Source: Paenibacillus ihumii (GTDB lineage Bacteria > Bacillota > Bacilli > Paenibacillales > Paenibacillaceae). Taken from it: a DNA stretch of 64,000 bases. Under the pieces are notes generated by a model. It saw nothing but the letters and a program-made list of their open reading frames with translations, did not search any database and had not been told where the DNA came from. The stretch spans positions 2,170,117 through 2,234,116 of the forward strand of contig NZ_LN884299.1 of NCBI RefSeq assembly GCF_001403875.1. The letters are read 5' to 3'. The translations under genes were made by a program, and so were the position numbers. Positions 16,929-26,501 of this stretch are shown in pieces; positions within the stretch are counted from its first letter, which is position 1, and the number at the start of each line of letters is the position of its first letter.

Positions 16929-19900
16929 GACCGGAAGCTCCCTTCTCCTGTCGTTGTGAACGAGTTAACCTTGATGCATTGGCGCAAATATCCTGCAAAC
17001 CGGTGCACCAGCCCGGCCACGGTTTGTTCTTCGTAGTGCAGCGTGCTGTAATAGCAGGTCAAGCTCAGCCTGTCCCGCTTCAAGCAAGCCGTCATATTTA
17101 ACCAATAAGCGGAAGGGTTGTCCGGCGCATTGGTATTTCCGTACGGAAGGGTCAACGGCTCGTAGAAGTCGTCGGCTTGCCAAGCCGTTTCCTCCGATTG
17201 ATAATGGAACAGCATGCGGCTGTCATCGACCAGCGGCTCCGCTTCCGGATGAAGCTCCGGTACGATATGCCGCAAAGCAAAATAGTCCATACCTTCATTG
17301 GGAATCTCCTGCAGCGTCCGCTTGACATGCTCCAGCAGCGCCTCAGTATGGCCTGCAAGCTCCTGCTTCCCGAAGCGGATTCGTACGGGATACGCCCCGG
17401 CAAAAAATCCGACCGTGCGGTCAATCGCGATGCCCGGCAAAAAGGATTCGCGCTGGTAGGACATCAGATGCAGCAGCAGATCCGGCTGCTTTTTCAGATC
17501 GAAGCAAGCCTGGGACAATGCCGTTAACAGAATGCCGAGCGGGGTGGTATGCCGCTGAGCCGCCAATGCTTTCAACAAGCCGACCTGCGGAGAGCCTACC
17601 AACAAATCATCGGTAATCGTCGCCATATGACGGTGAACGGGCCATTCCTTCGCTACCCGATCGACCTGCAAGGACTTGCCGCCTCTGACAACCCCTCTCC
17701 AATAGGCTTCCGATTCGGCCGAAATGCCTCCGTGTGCGTATTGTGTCAGCGCCCAGCACCAGTCGCGGTAGCTGCTCCCCGCTTCCTGATCGAGCTCTCC
17801 ATTAGCCCCAATGAAGAGAAGCTGCCGGAAATCTTCCAAAAAGATGTTCATCGACATCCCGTCAAAAATCAAATGATGGAACAAAAGCAGCAGCACCTGC
17901 CGGCCTCCGCTGCCGTAATGGTCGAACAATACGGCTTTCCACAATGGACCGTTCCCGATATCGAATCCATGCTGAAGCTTCGAGCAATACTCCGAGATAA
18001 AGCTGTCATGAGACACTGCGGCCTCCCGCAGATCCACATATGTTAAAGCCCGGTCCATATCGATGTCCCGTTCATACTGGTACCATTCTCTGTGATCGAG
18101 CTGGGCAAAGGTCAGCTTCAGCACCGCATGCCGATCGACCAGAAGCTGCAGCGCTCGATTCATCTCTTGCTTTGTGATCCGCTGCTTGAGCAAAGCCAGA
18201 TAAGGGATGTTGAACATGTTGCGGTTCTTCAAGTCGCGGTTGAAGAAACGTCTCTGCACCGCCGACAGCGGAAATCCGCCCTTCGGGTACGTGTGCTGTG
18301 CCATGGCTTTTTCCGTATCCGGTCGGGCCGCCAAAGCCGGGGCCGAAGCCGAAGCTGAAAGCGCTCCGTTCAAGGAGCGGGCCAAACGTTCGATCGTTTG
18401 CTCCCGAAAGATTTGGTTGACCGTCACCGGATAGCCGTCCTTTTGCAGCAGGCTGACGATGCGCAGCGCATGCAGTGAATGGCCTCCCAACGCGTGAAAA
18501 TCCTCGTCCTTGCGGATGTGATCGAGCTTCAGCACGTCGCGCCAAATCTGCTCTATCAGTTGCTCCAGCTCCGTTGCGGCACCGGGTTCAGACGTTTGGA
18601 CGGTACGCCGTGCTTCCGGCAGTGGCAATCTTACCCGGTCAATTTTCCCATTCACCGTTAACGGAAACGACTCCAGCCGAACGTACCGGAAAGGAAGCAT
18701 GTACGAAGGCAGACTGTTCGCCATAAAGGCTTGAAGCTGGTCTTCCCGAATGTCTAGTTCATCCCTCTCCGCTGTATAATAAGCGATCAGCCGCAGCTCC
18801 CCATGGAGCTCGCGGGCGATCACGAGACTCTGCTTAACGGCGGGATAGCCGTTAAGACGGTGCTCGATCTCTCCCGGTTCGATCCGGAAGCCGCGAAGCT
18901 TCAGTTGGCCGTCGCTCCGTCCCATGTATTCGATATTCCCGTCCGGAAGCCATCTCCCGAAATCTCCTGTCCGGTACAAGACCAAATTTCTTCTTTTTTC
19001 GCGATCTTCGGAGGTAGCGTACGGATTCGGAACAAATGCCTTCCGCGTCAGCTCCTCCTGCTGCCAATAGCCGCGCGCGACGCCGTCTCCTCCCACATAG
19101 ATTTCTCCGACGGCTCCGACAGGCTGGACACGCCCCCTTTTGTCCAGAATATAGCAGGTCGTATTGCTGATCGGCTTACCGATGGGGATGTTGCGTTCAA
19201 AGGTCCGCTCAATCGGATAGCTCGTCGAAAAAGTGGTGTTCTCCGTTGGACCGTAGACATTGAGGATTGTAAGCGCCGGATACTCCAGCCGTAGACGATT
19301 AATCGGCTTCGGAGACAACGCTTCACCGCCTACAAGCAGCCAACGGAGTCCGGCGAACATCGATTCGTTCGTCTGAATCCATTGATTGCATAATGCGACA
19401 CTGAGCCATAGCGCGTTGATGCCCCATGCTTTCATCCTCTGCTCCAGCAGGCGGACATTCATCAGATCGTCTTTGGAAACGACGAACAGGCGGCCCCCGT
19501 TCAGCAGCGTGCCCCAAATTTCAAACGTGGAAGCGTCAAACACCGGGGAACCAGTATAAAGCAGCTTGATATCCGGAGAAAACGGGAAATAGTTCGTATG
19601 CTTCACCAGTCGGACGATGCTGCGATGTTCGACCATAACCCCCTTGGGTTTGCCCGTCGAACCGGACGTATACATTAGATAAGCAAGATCGCAAGCGGCC
19701 GCGGGGCGAGCGCCAATTTCATCCTGACCCGCAAAGGTCTCAGTGTCGAAATCATCGGCACAGAGCAGCTTTAAGCTCACACCTCTGCACGCTTCCGCAA
19801 GGCTGTCTGCTTCGCTGCGCGAGGTAATGATCGTGTCCAGTCCGGCGTCCCGGATCATGTCGCGTATGCGGTCCGCTGGGAAATCGGGATCGATCGGCAC

Positions 19901-22900
19901 GTAGGCGCAGCCCGCCTTCAAGATGCCTAGAATGGAAACGATAAATTCGATCGAGCGCGGCAGACAGACGCCGATGAGCTTCCCGCGAACCGGCGCATCC
20001 TCCGTGAGCAAGCTCGCCACATGATGTGATAATTGGTCAAGCCGTTCGTAAGTCACGGCCTGGTCATATGTGATTACCGCCGGTTGGGAAGGCCGGAGCC
20101 GGACCTGCTCCCCGAATAGCTCGGGAACCGAGCTCTCCCTTGGGTACTCCGTGAATGTACGGTTCCAATCGTAGACAATACGGTTGTAATCGTCCGCAGT
20201 CATTAAAGCAATGTCTCCGACAGCGCTGTCCGGATGCTCTACTGCATAATGCAAAGCATGACGCAGATGCTCGATCAACCGGCGCACCGTTTCCTGCTCC
20301 AGCCGGTCGGCATCATAAATCAGCTTGATGACGACCTGGTCTCCATCGCTCGCAATGGTAATCGTCAGCGGGTAATTCGTTTTTTCTCGTTCCTCCATAG
20401 CCGACATGTACAGTCCGCTCGCCGGCTGGCTATAGTCGTTCAAATAATTTTCGTAAGCAACGATGCTGTGGAATAACGTATGGCCTTGTACGGAGCTCCA
20501 GTCCTGTAATTCGTTCAGGCTGACATAGCAGTAATCGTTCAGCTTCTGAATCGTGTGATGAAGCTCCTTCACATAGCTGGCGACGGACTGTTCCGTATTC
20601 CAATGCATCACCAGAGGAAGCGTATTAATCAGTAAGCCCGTGATACGGTCCGCCTTGGCAAGGTCGGATCCACGGCCGGACACGACCATGCCGAATACGG
20701 TTATATCCGCGTCCTGAAGCACTTGCAGTACTTTTCCCCAAGCGAACTGTACCAAGGTATTGAGCGATATTTTCGTTTGCTGCACAAACGCTGTCATTTG
20801 CCTGGTCAAGCTTGAGTCCAATTCCAGCGTCTCGGTCTGCTGTCTGCGGATCGGCTGATGCGCATCGAAGCGTATACCGCTTTTGTCCATCGGCAGCGGG
20901 GTCGGTTCGGTTATGTCAGCTAAATAAGCCTTCCAGAAGATTTCGGCTTCCGTCCGATCCTTCTCCATCAGCCACCGGATATAGGGTTCCAAAGGGAGCG
21001 AGGGATTACGGCAAGGCGTTATGCCCCGCAGGCTGCATTCATAAAGATCATGAACCCGATTAAGCAGCAGCGGAAGGCTCCATCCGTCCAGCAAAATATG
21101 ATGGTAGCTCCAAACTACCCTCCATTCCTCTGGACTACAGCGAATCAACGCAAGGCGGTGCGCAGGCCGTCGCAGATCGAAGCGGCGTTCGCGGTCCAGC
21201 GTCATCCACTGCTCGAAGTGCTCCTGCTGTCGATCCGCAGGCTGTAAGGCGAGATTCTCTACCGTCCAATCCAGCTCCACGGTTTGGAGAACACACTGTA
21301 CCGGCTCGTCCAGCGCTTCCCAGAGGAAGCCTGTCCGTAAACAATCATTTTCAGCAACGACACGCTCCCACGCTTCCCGATAACGGGCAGCATCGAGCCT
21401 GCCTTCGTATGTCCAGCTTGTCTGCACGAAATATTGGTCTGAGGAGGGATGATTCAAATAATGAAAAAGAAGTCCTTTCTGCAGCGGGCTAAGCGGCATG
21501 ATTTTATCCAAGCCATATTGCGCTTGGTACGTATTGATGATTTGATCCAGTGAAGGCTGATCAAGCAAAACCAGTGGAAAATCGCTCGGCGTAAACTCTT
21601 CGCTCTCTTTCTCCTCGCAGTGTTCAATAATGGAAAGCAGATAAGAGATGAAGGATTCGGTTAACCTGGCAATCGTCGCTTCCTCATAGTGGCGTCTGCT
21701 GTATTTCATAAATAAATGCAGTTGGCCATGAACGATGGAGCAGTTAAGCTCCAGCAGACTTGTTCCGTGGTTCCGCGGCGAGCTATAGTCCTGTGCGGCA
21801 TCGCGGCTGAAGCTTAACCATTCGTTCGCTTCTCCGGCTTCGGTCTGATCGAATTGGCCCAAATAATTGAACAGCGCCTGCGGCTCGGATGCGGTCAAGG
21901 ACGTTCGAACCGTCTCGTCAGGATGACAATACCGCAGCGCCCCGTACGAGATGCCCCGGTCAGGAATGCGGCGCAGCTGCTCCTTGACGGATTTGATCGT
22001 TTCTCCCAAAGAAGCGTCAGCCGACAACCGGATGCATACGGGAAACATCGATGTGAACCAGCCGATGGTTCGGGTCAGGTTCATGTCGGATACGGAGTGC
22101 TCCCGTCCATGGCCCTCCAGCCGGAAGGCGACCGTCTGCTGTCCAGTCCAGGCGGACAGCATCTGCGACCAGGCGGTAAGCAGCAGATCGTTGATCTGCG
22201 TATGGTAAGCGTGAGCGCACCGGTGCAGCAGCCGCTGCGTATCGCTTGGCGGCAGCGTTGCAATTAGCTCTGCGGATTCGGCGCTGCTTCTATTATCTGC
22301 TGAGCGGTCTACGGGTAACTGGAATGCGGCAGAACTGGCCAGCACCTCGGTCCAATTCCTGATATGGTCGCGTAGATCCTCTTTTTGCGCATAGTCCGTG
22401 ATTGCAGCCTGCCACTTTTTATACGGGCTTGGAACCGGGGGCAGCTCAGCGCCGTGATACAACTGATACAGCTCTTGAAGCAGAATCCTCCAGGAAACCC
22501 CGTCGATGACCAGATGATGAACGGCGAGGAACAGACGAGTTTTGCCGTCAGGGTGGCCTTGGATCAACCCGGCGCGAAGCATCGTTCCCGTCTCGTAGTT
22601 CAGTTGACCCTGCCACATTGCGCAAACGGCGGCAATTTCCGGATCAGGGCGCTCTGTGTCCCGAATGGAGTGGGAAGCGAGCTGCACGACGGCGTCCGTT
22701 CGGTAGCGCTGTACATAGGTTTGCCCCCGTTTTACGAATTCCGTCGCAAGCTCCAGATGCAGCCGGACCAGCCGGTTGATGGCATCCTCCAGTCTCACAG
22801 GGTCGCAGTGGTTGAGCAGCAGCATATGCGATTGATTGAAATAGTTAGGTTCTTCGAACTGCTGCTCGAAAAACCAGTGCTGAATCGGCGTCAGCCCGAA

Positions 22901-25462
22901 TTCGCCCGCCAAATCGACGGCCTGCTCCTTTTGCTTCTCACCGGAAACCCAAGCGGCCACGGCCGCCAAATCCTTCACGGTCGGATGGTCCGCTACTTGT
23001 CTGGGTGTCACGACAATTCCGTGATCCCTGGCCATGGATACCATCTGAATGGCGAGGATGGAATCTCCCCCAACGGCATAGAAATGATCGTTGACTCCGA
23101 TATTTTGCCGTTTAAGCAGGTGCCGCCAAATGCGAAGCAGCCGTGTTTCCATTTCGTCTTCGCCCGTTTCCGGCGCCTTATCGGCCGAGTGCTGCCACAT
23201 CGTATTCGGATGAGGAAGCGCCAAACGGTCCACTTTGCCATTTGTATTCAATGGAAACGATTCAAGTCGGCAGAAGTAAGACGGAACCATGTAAGACGGT
23301 AGCACGGAGGACAGGTGCTGCGCCAATTCTGCCTCTTCCGGCTCCTGGGAAGAGGTATAATAAGCCGCCAGCTTCTGATAATGCCCGTCGTGCCAAGCCC
23401 GGACCAGGCATTGACGAATGCCCGGATACTGACGAAGCTGATGCTCGATTTCCCCAAGCTCGATGCGGTAGCCTCTAATCTTGACCTGATCGTCGCTGCG
23501 TCCGATAAATAATAATTCCCCGCCCGGCGTCCACCTAACGATATCCCCGGTTTTATATAACCGCTCGGTTTGCGGAGCATGTCCGTCGCCCATGACAAGC
23601 TCTTTGTAAACGAACCGTTCCCTGGTTAGCTCTTCGCGGTTCAGGTAGCCTCTGGCCAGCCCGACGCCGCCTACCCACAGCTCGCCGGGAACGCCTACCG
23701 GAACCGGCTGGCCGAACGGATTCAGGACAAAGAGCCGTTTGTTATAAACAGGCCGCCCGATCGTCACTTTTTTACCCGGTCGGCAGGTTCCCACAGAACA
23801 AATAATGGTCACTTCCGTTGGACCGTAGGCGTTTAGGAATATCCGTTCTTGTCCCCAATCCTCCACAATATCCGGCGTACAAGCCTCCCCAGCTGACACG
23901 ATCGTCTGCAAATCGGGCAAGCCGCGCTTTTTCATCGTTTTTAATACGGATGGAGGCAGCATAGCGAGATTAATATTCTTTCGTTCGAGTACGTCCGAAA
24001 TATCAGCATACGGGGGCAATTCCTCTTCCGACAAAACAACAAGCGTGCCACCGACCGTTAATGTTCCGATCCATTCGTAAACCGATGCATCAAAGCTGAT
24101 GGAAGCAAACTGCAGTACTCGCGTATCCGGAGTCAGCCCAAACCTGTCAATAAGATAAGGAATTAAAGCAACAAGTCCGGCATGTTCAATAAGCGCGCCC
24201 TTCGGGTTTCCGGTGGAGCCGGACGTATAGATGACGTATGCCAGATCGTCGGGCTTGACCTCAACGTTCAAATTGTTAACGGAATCGCAGGGCTCTGCAA
24301 GCCAGTCGTCGATACAAATAACCGCCGGCTCCTTCATGCCGGCTTGAGAAATCACCGAATTCAGCTTCACGGCCAATTGGCTCGTTGTCACGATGATTTG
24401 GGCTTGAGCGTCCTGCAGAATAAACCGGATGCGTTCCTCTGGATATTGGGGATCAATCGGAAGGTAAGCCCCTCCCGTCTTTAACACTCCCAGCATGGCC
24501 GGGAGCACATCTGCGCTTCGTTCCATCATGATAGGAATCAGCGTCCCTCGCGGTAAAACGCCCTGCTCGTTCTTCAGATATGTATCCACAATGACGTGCG
24601 CGATTCGATTAGCCCTGCGGTTTAATTCAGAGTAGGTCAGCTTCTGCTGACGAAACTCCAAGGCGACCGCCTCCGGCGTCTTGGCCGCCTGTTCTTCTAC
24701 CAAGTGATAAACGGTTTTATGCATGGGATACGACCTGTCCGTATCGTTCCATCGAATGAACTGATCCCCTTCCTTCCAAGTCAGGAAAGGGTGAAAAAGC
24801 ACGGGCTGCTCTGGATCTTTCAATGCGTTGGTCAATAGTACTCCGAAATGTCCTGCAAGCCTGGTGATCTGCGTTTTGCTAAAGCGACTGCTATCATATT
24901 GAAGCGAACATTCGAGTTTGTTGAGTCTGTATCGATATACGAGTGCGATCACCGGGTGATCCATTTCGTGCATAGTAACAGATGACTTCATGCTGTCAAA
25001 CGGAATCATTTCCTCTGTCTCTGCAAGGCCGAAATTGAGAAGTTTTCCGGGTTCCAACGCTATGGAACCTTCTTCGGCTTGCTTGGTCAACGTTTCGCTC
25101 CATACACCGCCGCTTCTTCTATCGATCTGCAGCTCGACCTTATGAATTAAATCAATAAGGCGGTCTTCTTTGCGTATGTCTATTAGAAGTGGGTAGCCCT
25201 GGCTGCAGTCCCCGGCTTCCTCGCGCATGATGGAATATACAACGGATACCTCGTATTGGTCAGCGTAATGGGATAGTAACACGGACCATATTGCCGTTAA
25301 ACAAGTAGACATGCAAAGATGGTGCCTGCGGACGAATTCCGTCATTGCTTGTACATGTCTATCCTCTAAACAAATCTTCCGAAAAGCGTAACCACTTACA
25401 GGCCCATCTTCCGCCTTTTGATTTGCAAGTACCTGCATTCTCTTTTCAGGTGCCATCGTCAT
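16925..25462 (-). CDS. NRPS, (half-C)-A-T-E-C-A-T-C protein
   Basis: 2845 residues starting at an ATG behind GAGGGG. Domains: C-terminal half of a condensation domain lacking HHxxxDG (about 1-235); A1 (about 245-750); T1 (VGGDSILAI, 798-806); epimerisation domain (about 857-1295; HHLVIDGVSW at 982, GWFTSMFP, NYLGQFD); C (about 1322-1755; YHHILLDGWS at 1453); A2 (about 1775-2280); T2 (LGGHSLHAL, 2325-2333); and a terminal C (about 2395-2830; HHLIFDGMS at 2529). Specificity residues by eye: A1 D-A-Y-M-V-A-A-I-I-K (hydrophobic or aromatic, not assignable), A2 D-A-F-W-L-G-V-T-F-K (Val/Ile-like). It would make a D-X - Val/Ile dipeptide and pass it to the second NRPS. Confidence 0.95.
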   Translation of the reverse strand: MTMAPEKRMQVLANQKAEDGPVSGYAFRKICLEDRHVQAMTEFVRRHHLCMSTCLTAIWSVLLSHYADQYEVSVVYSIMREEAGDCSQGYPLLIDIRKEDRLIDLIHKVELQIDRRSGGVWSETLTKQAEEGSIALEPGKLLNFGLAETEEMIPFDSMKSSVTMHEMDHPVIALVYRYRLNKLECSLQYDSSRFSKTQITRLAGHFGVLLTNALKDPEQPVLFHPFLTWKEGDQFIRWNDTDRSYPMHKTVYHLVEEQAAKTPEAVALEFRQQKLTYSELNRRANRIAHVIVDTYLKNEQGVLPRGTLIPIMMERSADVLPAMLGVLKTGGAYLPIDPQYPEERIRFILQDAQAQIIVTTSQLAVKLNSVISQAGMKEPAVICIDDWLAEPCDSVNNLNVEVKPDDLAYVIYTSGSTGNPKGALIEHAGLVALIPYLIDRFGLTPDTRVLQFASISFDASVYEWIGTLTVGGTLVVLSEEELPPYADISDVLERKNINLAMLPPSVLKTMKKRGLPDLQTIVSAGEACTPDIVEDWGQERIFLNAYGPTEVTIICSVGTCRPGKKVTIGRPVYNKRLFVLNPFGQPVPVGVPGELWVGGVGLARGYLNREELTRERFVYKELVMGDGHAPQTERLYKTGDIVRWTPGGELLFIGRSDDQVKIRGYRIELGEIEHQLRQYPGIRQCLVRAWHDGHYQKLAAYYTSSQEPEEAELAQHLSSVLPSYMVPSYFCRLESFPLNTNGKVDRLALPHPNTMWQHSADKAPETGEDEMETRLLRIWRHLLKRQNIGVNDHFYAVGGDSILAIQMVSMARDHGIVVTPRQVADHPTVKDLAAVAAWVSGEKQKEQAVDLAGEFGLTPIQHWFFEQQFEEPNYFNQSHMLLLNHCDPVRLEDAINRLVRLHLELATEFVKRGQTYVQRYRTDAVVQLASHSIRDTERPDPEIAAVCAMWQGQLNYETGTMLRAGLIQGHPDGKTRLFLAVHHLVIDGVSWRILLQELYQLYHGAELPPVPSPYKKWQAAITDYAQKEDLRDHIRNWTEVLASSAAFQLPVDRSADNRSSAESAELIATLPPSDTQRLLHRCAHAYHTQINDLLLTAWSQMLSAWTGQQTVAFRLEGHGREHSVSDMNLTRTIGWFTSMFPVCIRLSADASLGETIKSVKEQLRRIPDRGISYGALRYCHPDETVRTSLTASEPQALFNYLGQFDQTEAGEANEWLSFSRDAAQDYSSPRNHGTSLLELNCSIVHGQLHLFMKYSRRHYEEATIARLTESFISYLLSIIEHCEEKESEEFTPSDFPLVLLDQPSLDQIINTYQAQYGLDKIMPLSPLQKGLLFHYLNHPSSDQYFVQTSWTYEGRLDAARYREAWERVVAENDCLRTGFLWEALDEPVQCVLQTVELDWTVENLALQPADRQQEHFEQWMTLDRERRFDLRRPAHRLALIRCSPEEWRVVWSYHHILLDGWSLPLLLNRVHDLYECSLRGITPCRNPSLPLEPYIRWLMEKDRTEAEIFWKAYLADITEPTPLPMDKSGIRFDAHQPIRRQQTETLELDSSLTRQMTAFVQQTKISLNTLVQFAWGKVLQVLQDADITVFGMVVSGRGSDLAKADRITGLLINTLPLVMHWNTEQSVASYVKELHHTIQKLNDYCYVSLNELQDWSSVQGHTLFHSIVAYENYLNDYSQPASGLYMSAMEEREKTNYPLTITIASDGDQVVIKLIYDADRLEQETVRRLIEHLRHALHYAVEHPDSAVGDIALMTADDYNRIVYDWNRTFTEYPRESSVPELFGEQVRLRPSQPAVITYDQAVTYERLDQLSHHVASLLTEDAPVRGKLIGVCLPRSIEFIVSILGILKAGCAYVPIDPDFPADRIRDMIRDAGLDTIITSRSEADSLAEACRGVSLKLLCADDFDTETFAGQDEIGARPAAACDLAYLMYTSGSTGKPKGVMVEHRSIVRLVKHTNYFPFSPDIKLLYTGSPVFDASTFEIWGTLLNGGRLFVVSKDDLMNVRLLEQRMKAWGINALWLSVALCNQWIQTNESMFAGLRWLLVGGEALSPKPINRLRLEYPALTILNVYGPTENTTFSTSYPIERTFERNIPIGKPISNTTCYILDKRGRVQPVGAVGEIYVGGDGVARGYWQQEELTRKAFVPNPYATSEDREKRRNLVLYRTGDFGRWLPDGNIEYMGRSDGQLKLRGFRIEPGEIEHRLNGYPAVKQSLVIARELHGELRLIAYYTAERDELDIREDQLQAFMANSLPSYMLPFRYVRLESFPLTVNGKIDRVRLPLPEARRTVQTSEPGAATELEQLIEQIWRDVLKLDHIRKDEDFHALGGHSLHALRIVSLLQKDGYPVTVNQIFREQTIERLARSLNGALSASASAPALAARPDTEKAMAQHTYPKGGFPLSAVQRRFFNRDLKNRNMFNIPYLALLKQRITKQEMNRALQLLVDRHAVLKLTFAQLDHREWYQYERDIDMDRALTYVDLREAAVSHDSFISEYCSKLQHGFDIGNGPLWKAVLFDHYGSGGRQVLLLLFHHLIFDGMSMNIFLEDFRQLLFIGANGELDQEAGSSYRDWCWALTQYAHGGISAESEAYWRGVVRGGKSLQVDRVAKEWPVHRHMATITDDLLVGSPQVGLLKALAAQRHTTPLGILLTALSQACFDLKKQPDLLLHLMSYQRESFLPGIAIDRTVGFFAGAYPVRIRFGKQELAGHTEALLEHVKRTLQEIPNEGMDYFALRHIVPELHPEAEPLVDDSRMLFHYQSEETAWQADDFYEPLTLPYGNTNAPDNPSAYWLNMTACLKRDRLSLTCYYSTLHYEEQTVAGLVHRFAGYLRQCIKVNSFTTTGEGSFRS

Positions 25463-25925
25463 ATCAGCCCCTCTTATTTGTTTTTATTCTACATGCCTCA
25501 AAAAGGCGGCTACGAGATTGTTTTGTCGAGAAAGTGGGACAGCTTAGATCTCAAACGCTGTAGAAGGCCTAATAGGGACTTCTCCTGGCTTGTTCAATTT
25601 GTCTTCGGGGTAGTCATGAGGGGATTTAAGTCTAGGACATCGCTTAGTCTATATTTTTCTGCTTGAGTAATAGGAATTAGGCCTATACCGATGGATCATC
25701 TATTAACCATTTATGGCTATATTTTACATTGACACTGTGTGTTATGCAATCTATTAAATTCAATGATCTTTTATACTCCAGAAAATCCCTCGTTCAAGTA
25801 TTCGACGCTTAAATTCCGGGTTCATTTCCAGTGTCTGCATACTTGCTTTCTATCATTCGCACAAATTTGATCCACGAGATTTCCTGTTGCGGCAATTGCT
25901 GAATCCGACAAACTGTGATATTTTA
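25463..25925. other. Intergenic region upstream of the NRPS operon
   Basis: About 460 bases between the divergent NRPS and marR genes. I see no gene, no T-box and no good sigma-A promoter. A TAGAAT about 40 bases before the NRPS start could be a -10 box but lacks a fitting -35. A TTGTCGAG at 25523 resembles a Spo0A box in 6 of 7 core positions, which is weak evidence. Confidence 0.5.
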
Positions 25926-25939
25926 GTTTCTAAGTAAAC
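25926..25939. promoter_or_regulatory. Half-conserved copy of the marR-region operator
   Basis: GTTTCTAAGTAAAC has the outer arms GTTT and GTAAAC of the perfect palindrome found at 26467-26480 (GTTTACTAGTAAAC). Its place just before marR suggests autoregulation. Confidence 0.45.
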
Positions 25940-25942
25940 AAT

Positions 25943-26446
25943 ATGGAGTGTGATTCCGGATCAATGAATTATCCTGACAGCATCAAGGCGTTAATTTATG
26001 AACAGTTGCTCCACTTCTCTCATCTGCATGAACAGCGAATGGAACTGGAACTTAAAGAAATCAAAGAGATGGTGCAGCTTCATCAACTGAAAAGCGTACC
26101 TGGGAATTTATCGACCATCCATGTTCTGGATTGCATCGGACATCATGAACCGATTAACCATTCCGCGATTGCCGAAAAATTAAAATTGTCGAAGGCGAGC
26201 ATTACCAAGATCAGCAAGAAGCTGCTTGATCTTGACCTAATTCGTCGAACACAGCTAAACGACAATCGCAAAGAAGTATATTTTCGTCTAACGCCCTATG
26301 GGAAGCAGCTGTTCGAATTGCATCGGGATATGCACGAAGCAGAGGAGCAGCGCTTTATGCGATTTTTGGACAATTATTCCGAAAGTGAGCTGCAGACGAT
26401 TTTTAAGTTTTTTCAAGGGATGGCCCGGTATGTAGGCGAGAGATAA
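25943..26446 (+). CDS. MarR family transcriptional regulator
   Basis: About 160-167 residues. The winged helix is plain: NLSTIHVLDCIGHHEPINHSAIAEKLKLSKASITKISKKLLDLDLIRR with the wing DNRKEVYFRLTPYG. The ATG at 25943 has no ribosome site; an ATG at 25964 lies 15 bases after GGAG, so the start is open between the two. An operator-like sequence overlaps the upstream region and a perfect 20-base palindrome lies between this gene and the next, so it probably represses itself and the nitroreductase-like gene 55 bases downstream. The ligand is unknown; the neighbour suggests an electrophile or nitro or quinone compound. Confidence 0.85.
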   Translation: MECDSGSMNYPDSIKALIYEQLLHFSHLHEQRMELELKEIKEMVQLHQLKSVPGNLSTIHVLDCIGHHEPINHSAIAEKLKLSKASITKISKKLLDLDLIRRTQLNDNRKEVYFRLTPYGKQLFELHRDMHEAEEQRFMRFLDNYSESELQTIFKFFQGMARYVGER

Positions 26447-26463
26447 GCTAATTTTTTAATCAC

Positions 26464-26483
26464 TTTGTTTACTAGTAAACAAA
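26464..26483. promoter_or_regulatory. Perfect 20-base palindrome, probable MarR operator
   Basis: TTTGTTTACTAGTAAACAAA is a perfect palindrome without a loop, so it is not a hairpin terminator. It stands 19 bases before the start of the nitroreductase-like gene, where bound repressor would block the promoter or elongation. Confidence 0.7.
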
Positions 26484-26501
26484 AATCAAGGAGGAGTCAT
26501 A

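Noticed and set aside
22385..23302. Long plus-strand open frames opposite the NRPS genes, e.g. a 305-codon frame
   Set aside because: They run antisense to clearly conserved NRPS domains, have no ribosome sites and no recognisable motifs. They result from the GC-rich codon pattern of the real genes.
25518..25530. Spo0A box before the NRPS operon
   Set aside because: TTGTCGAG matches the core in only 6 of 7 positions and occurs once; that is expected by chance in several hundred bases.
25463..25942. T-box or other riboswitch before the NRPS operon
   Set aside because: No AGGGTGGNACCGCG-type motif or conserved aptamer pattern is present; only short unrelated stems are seen.
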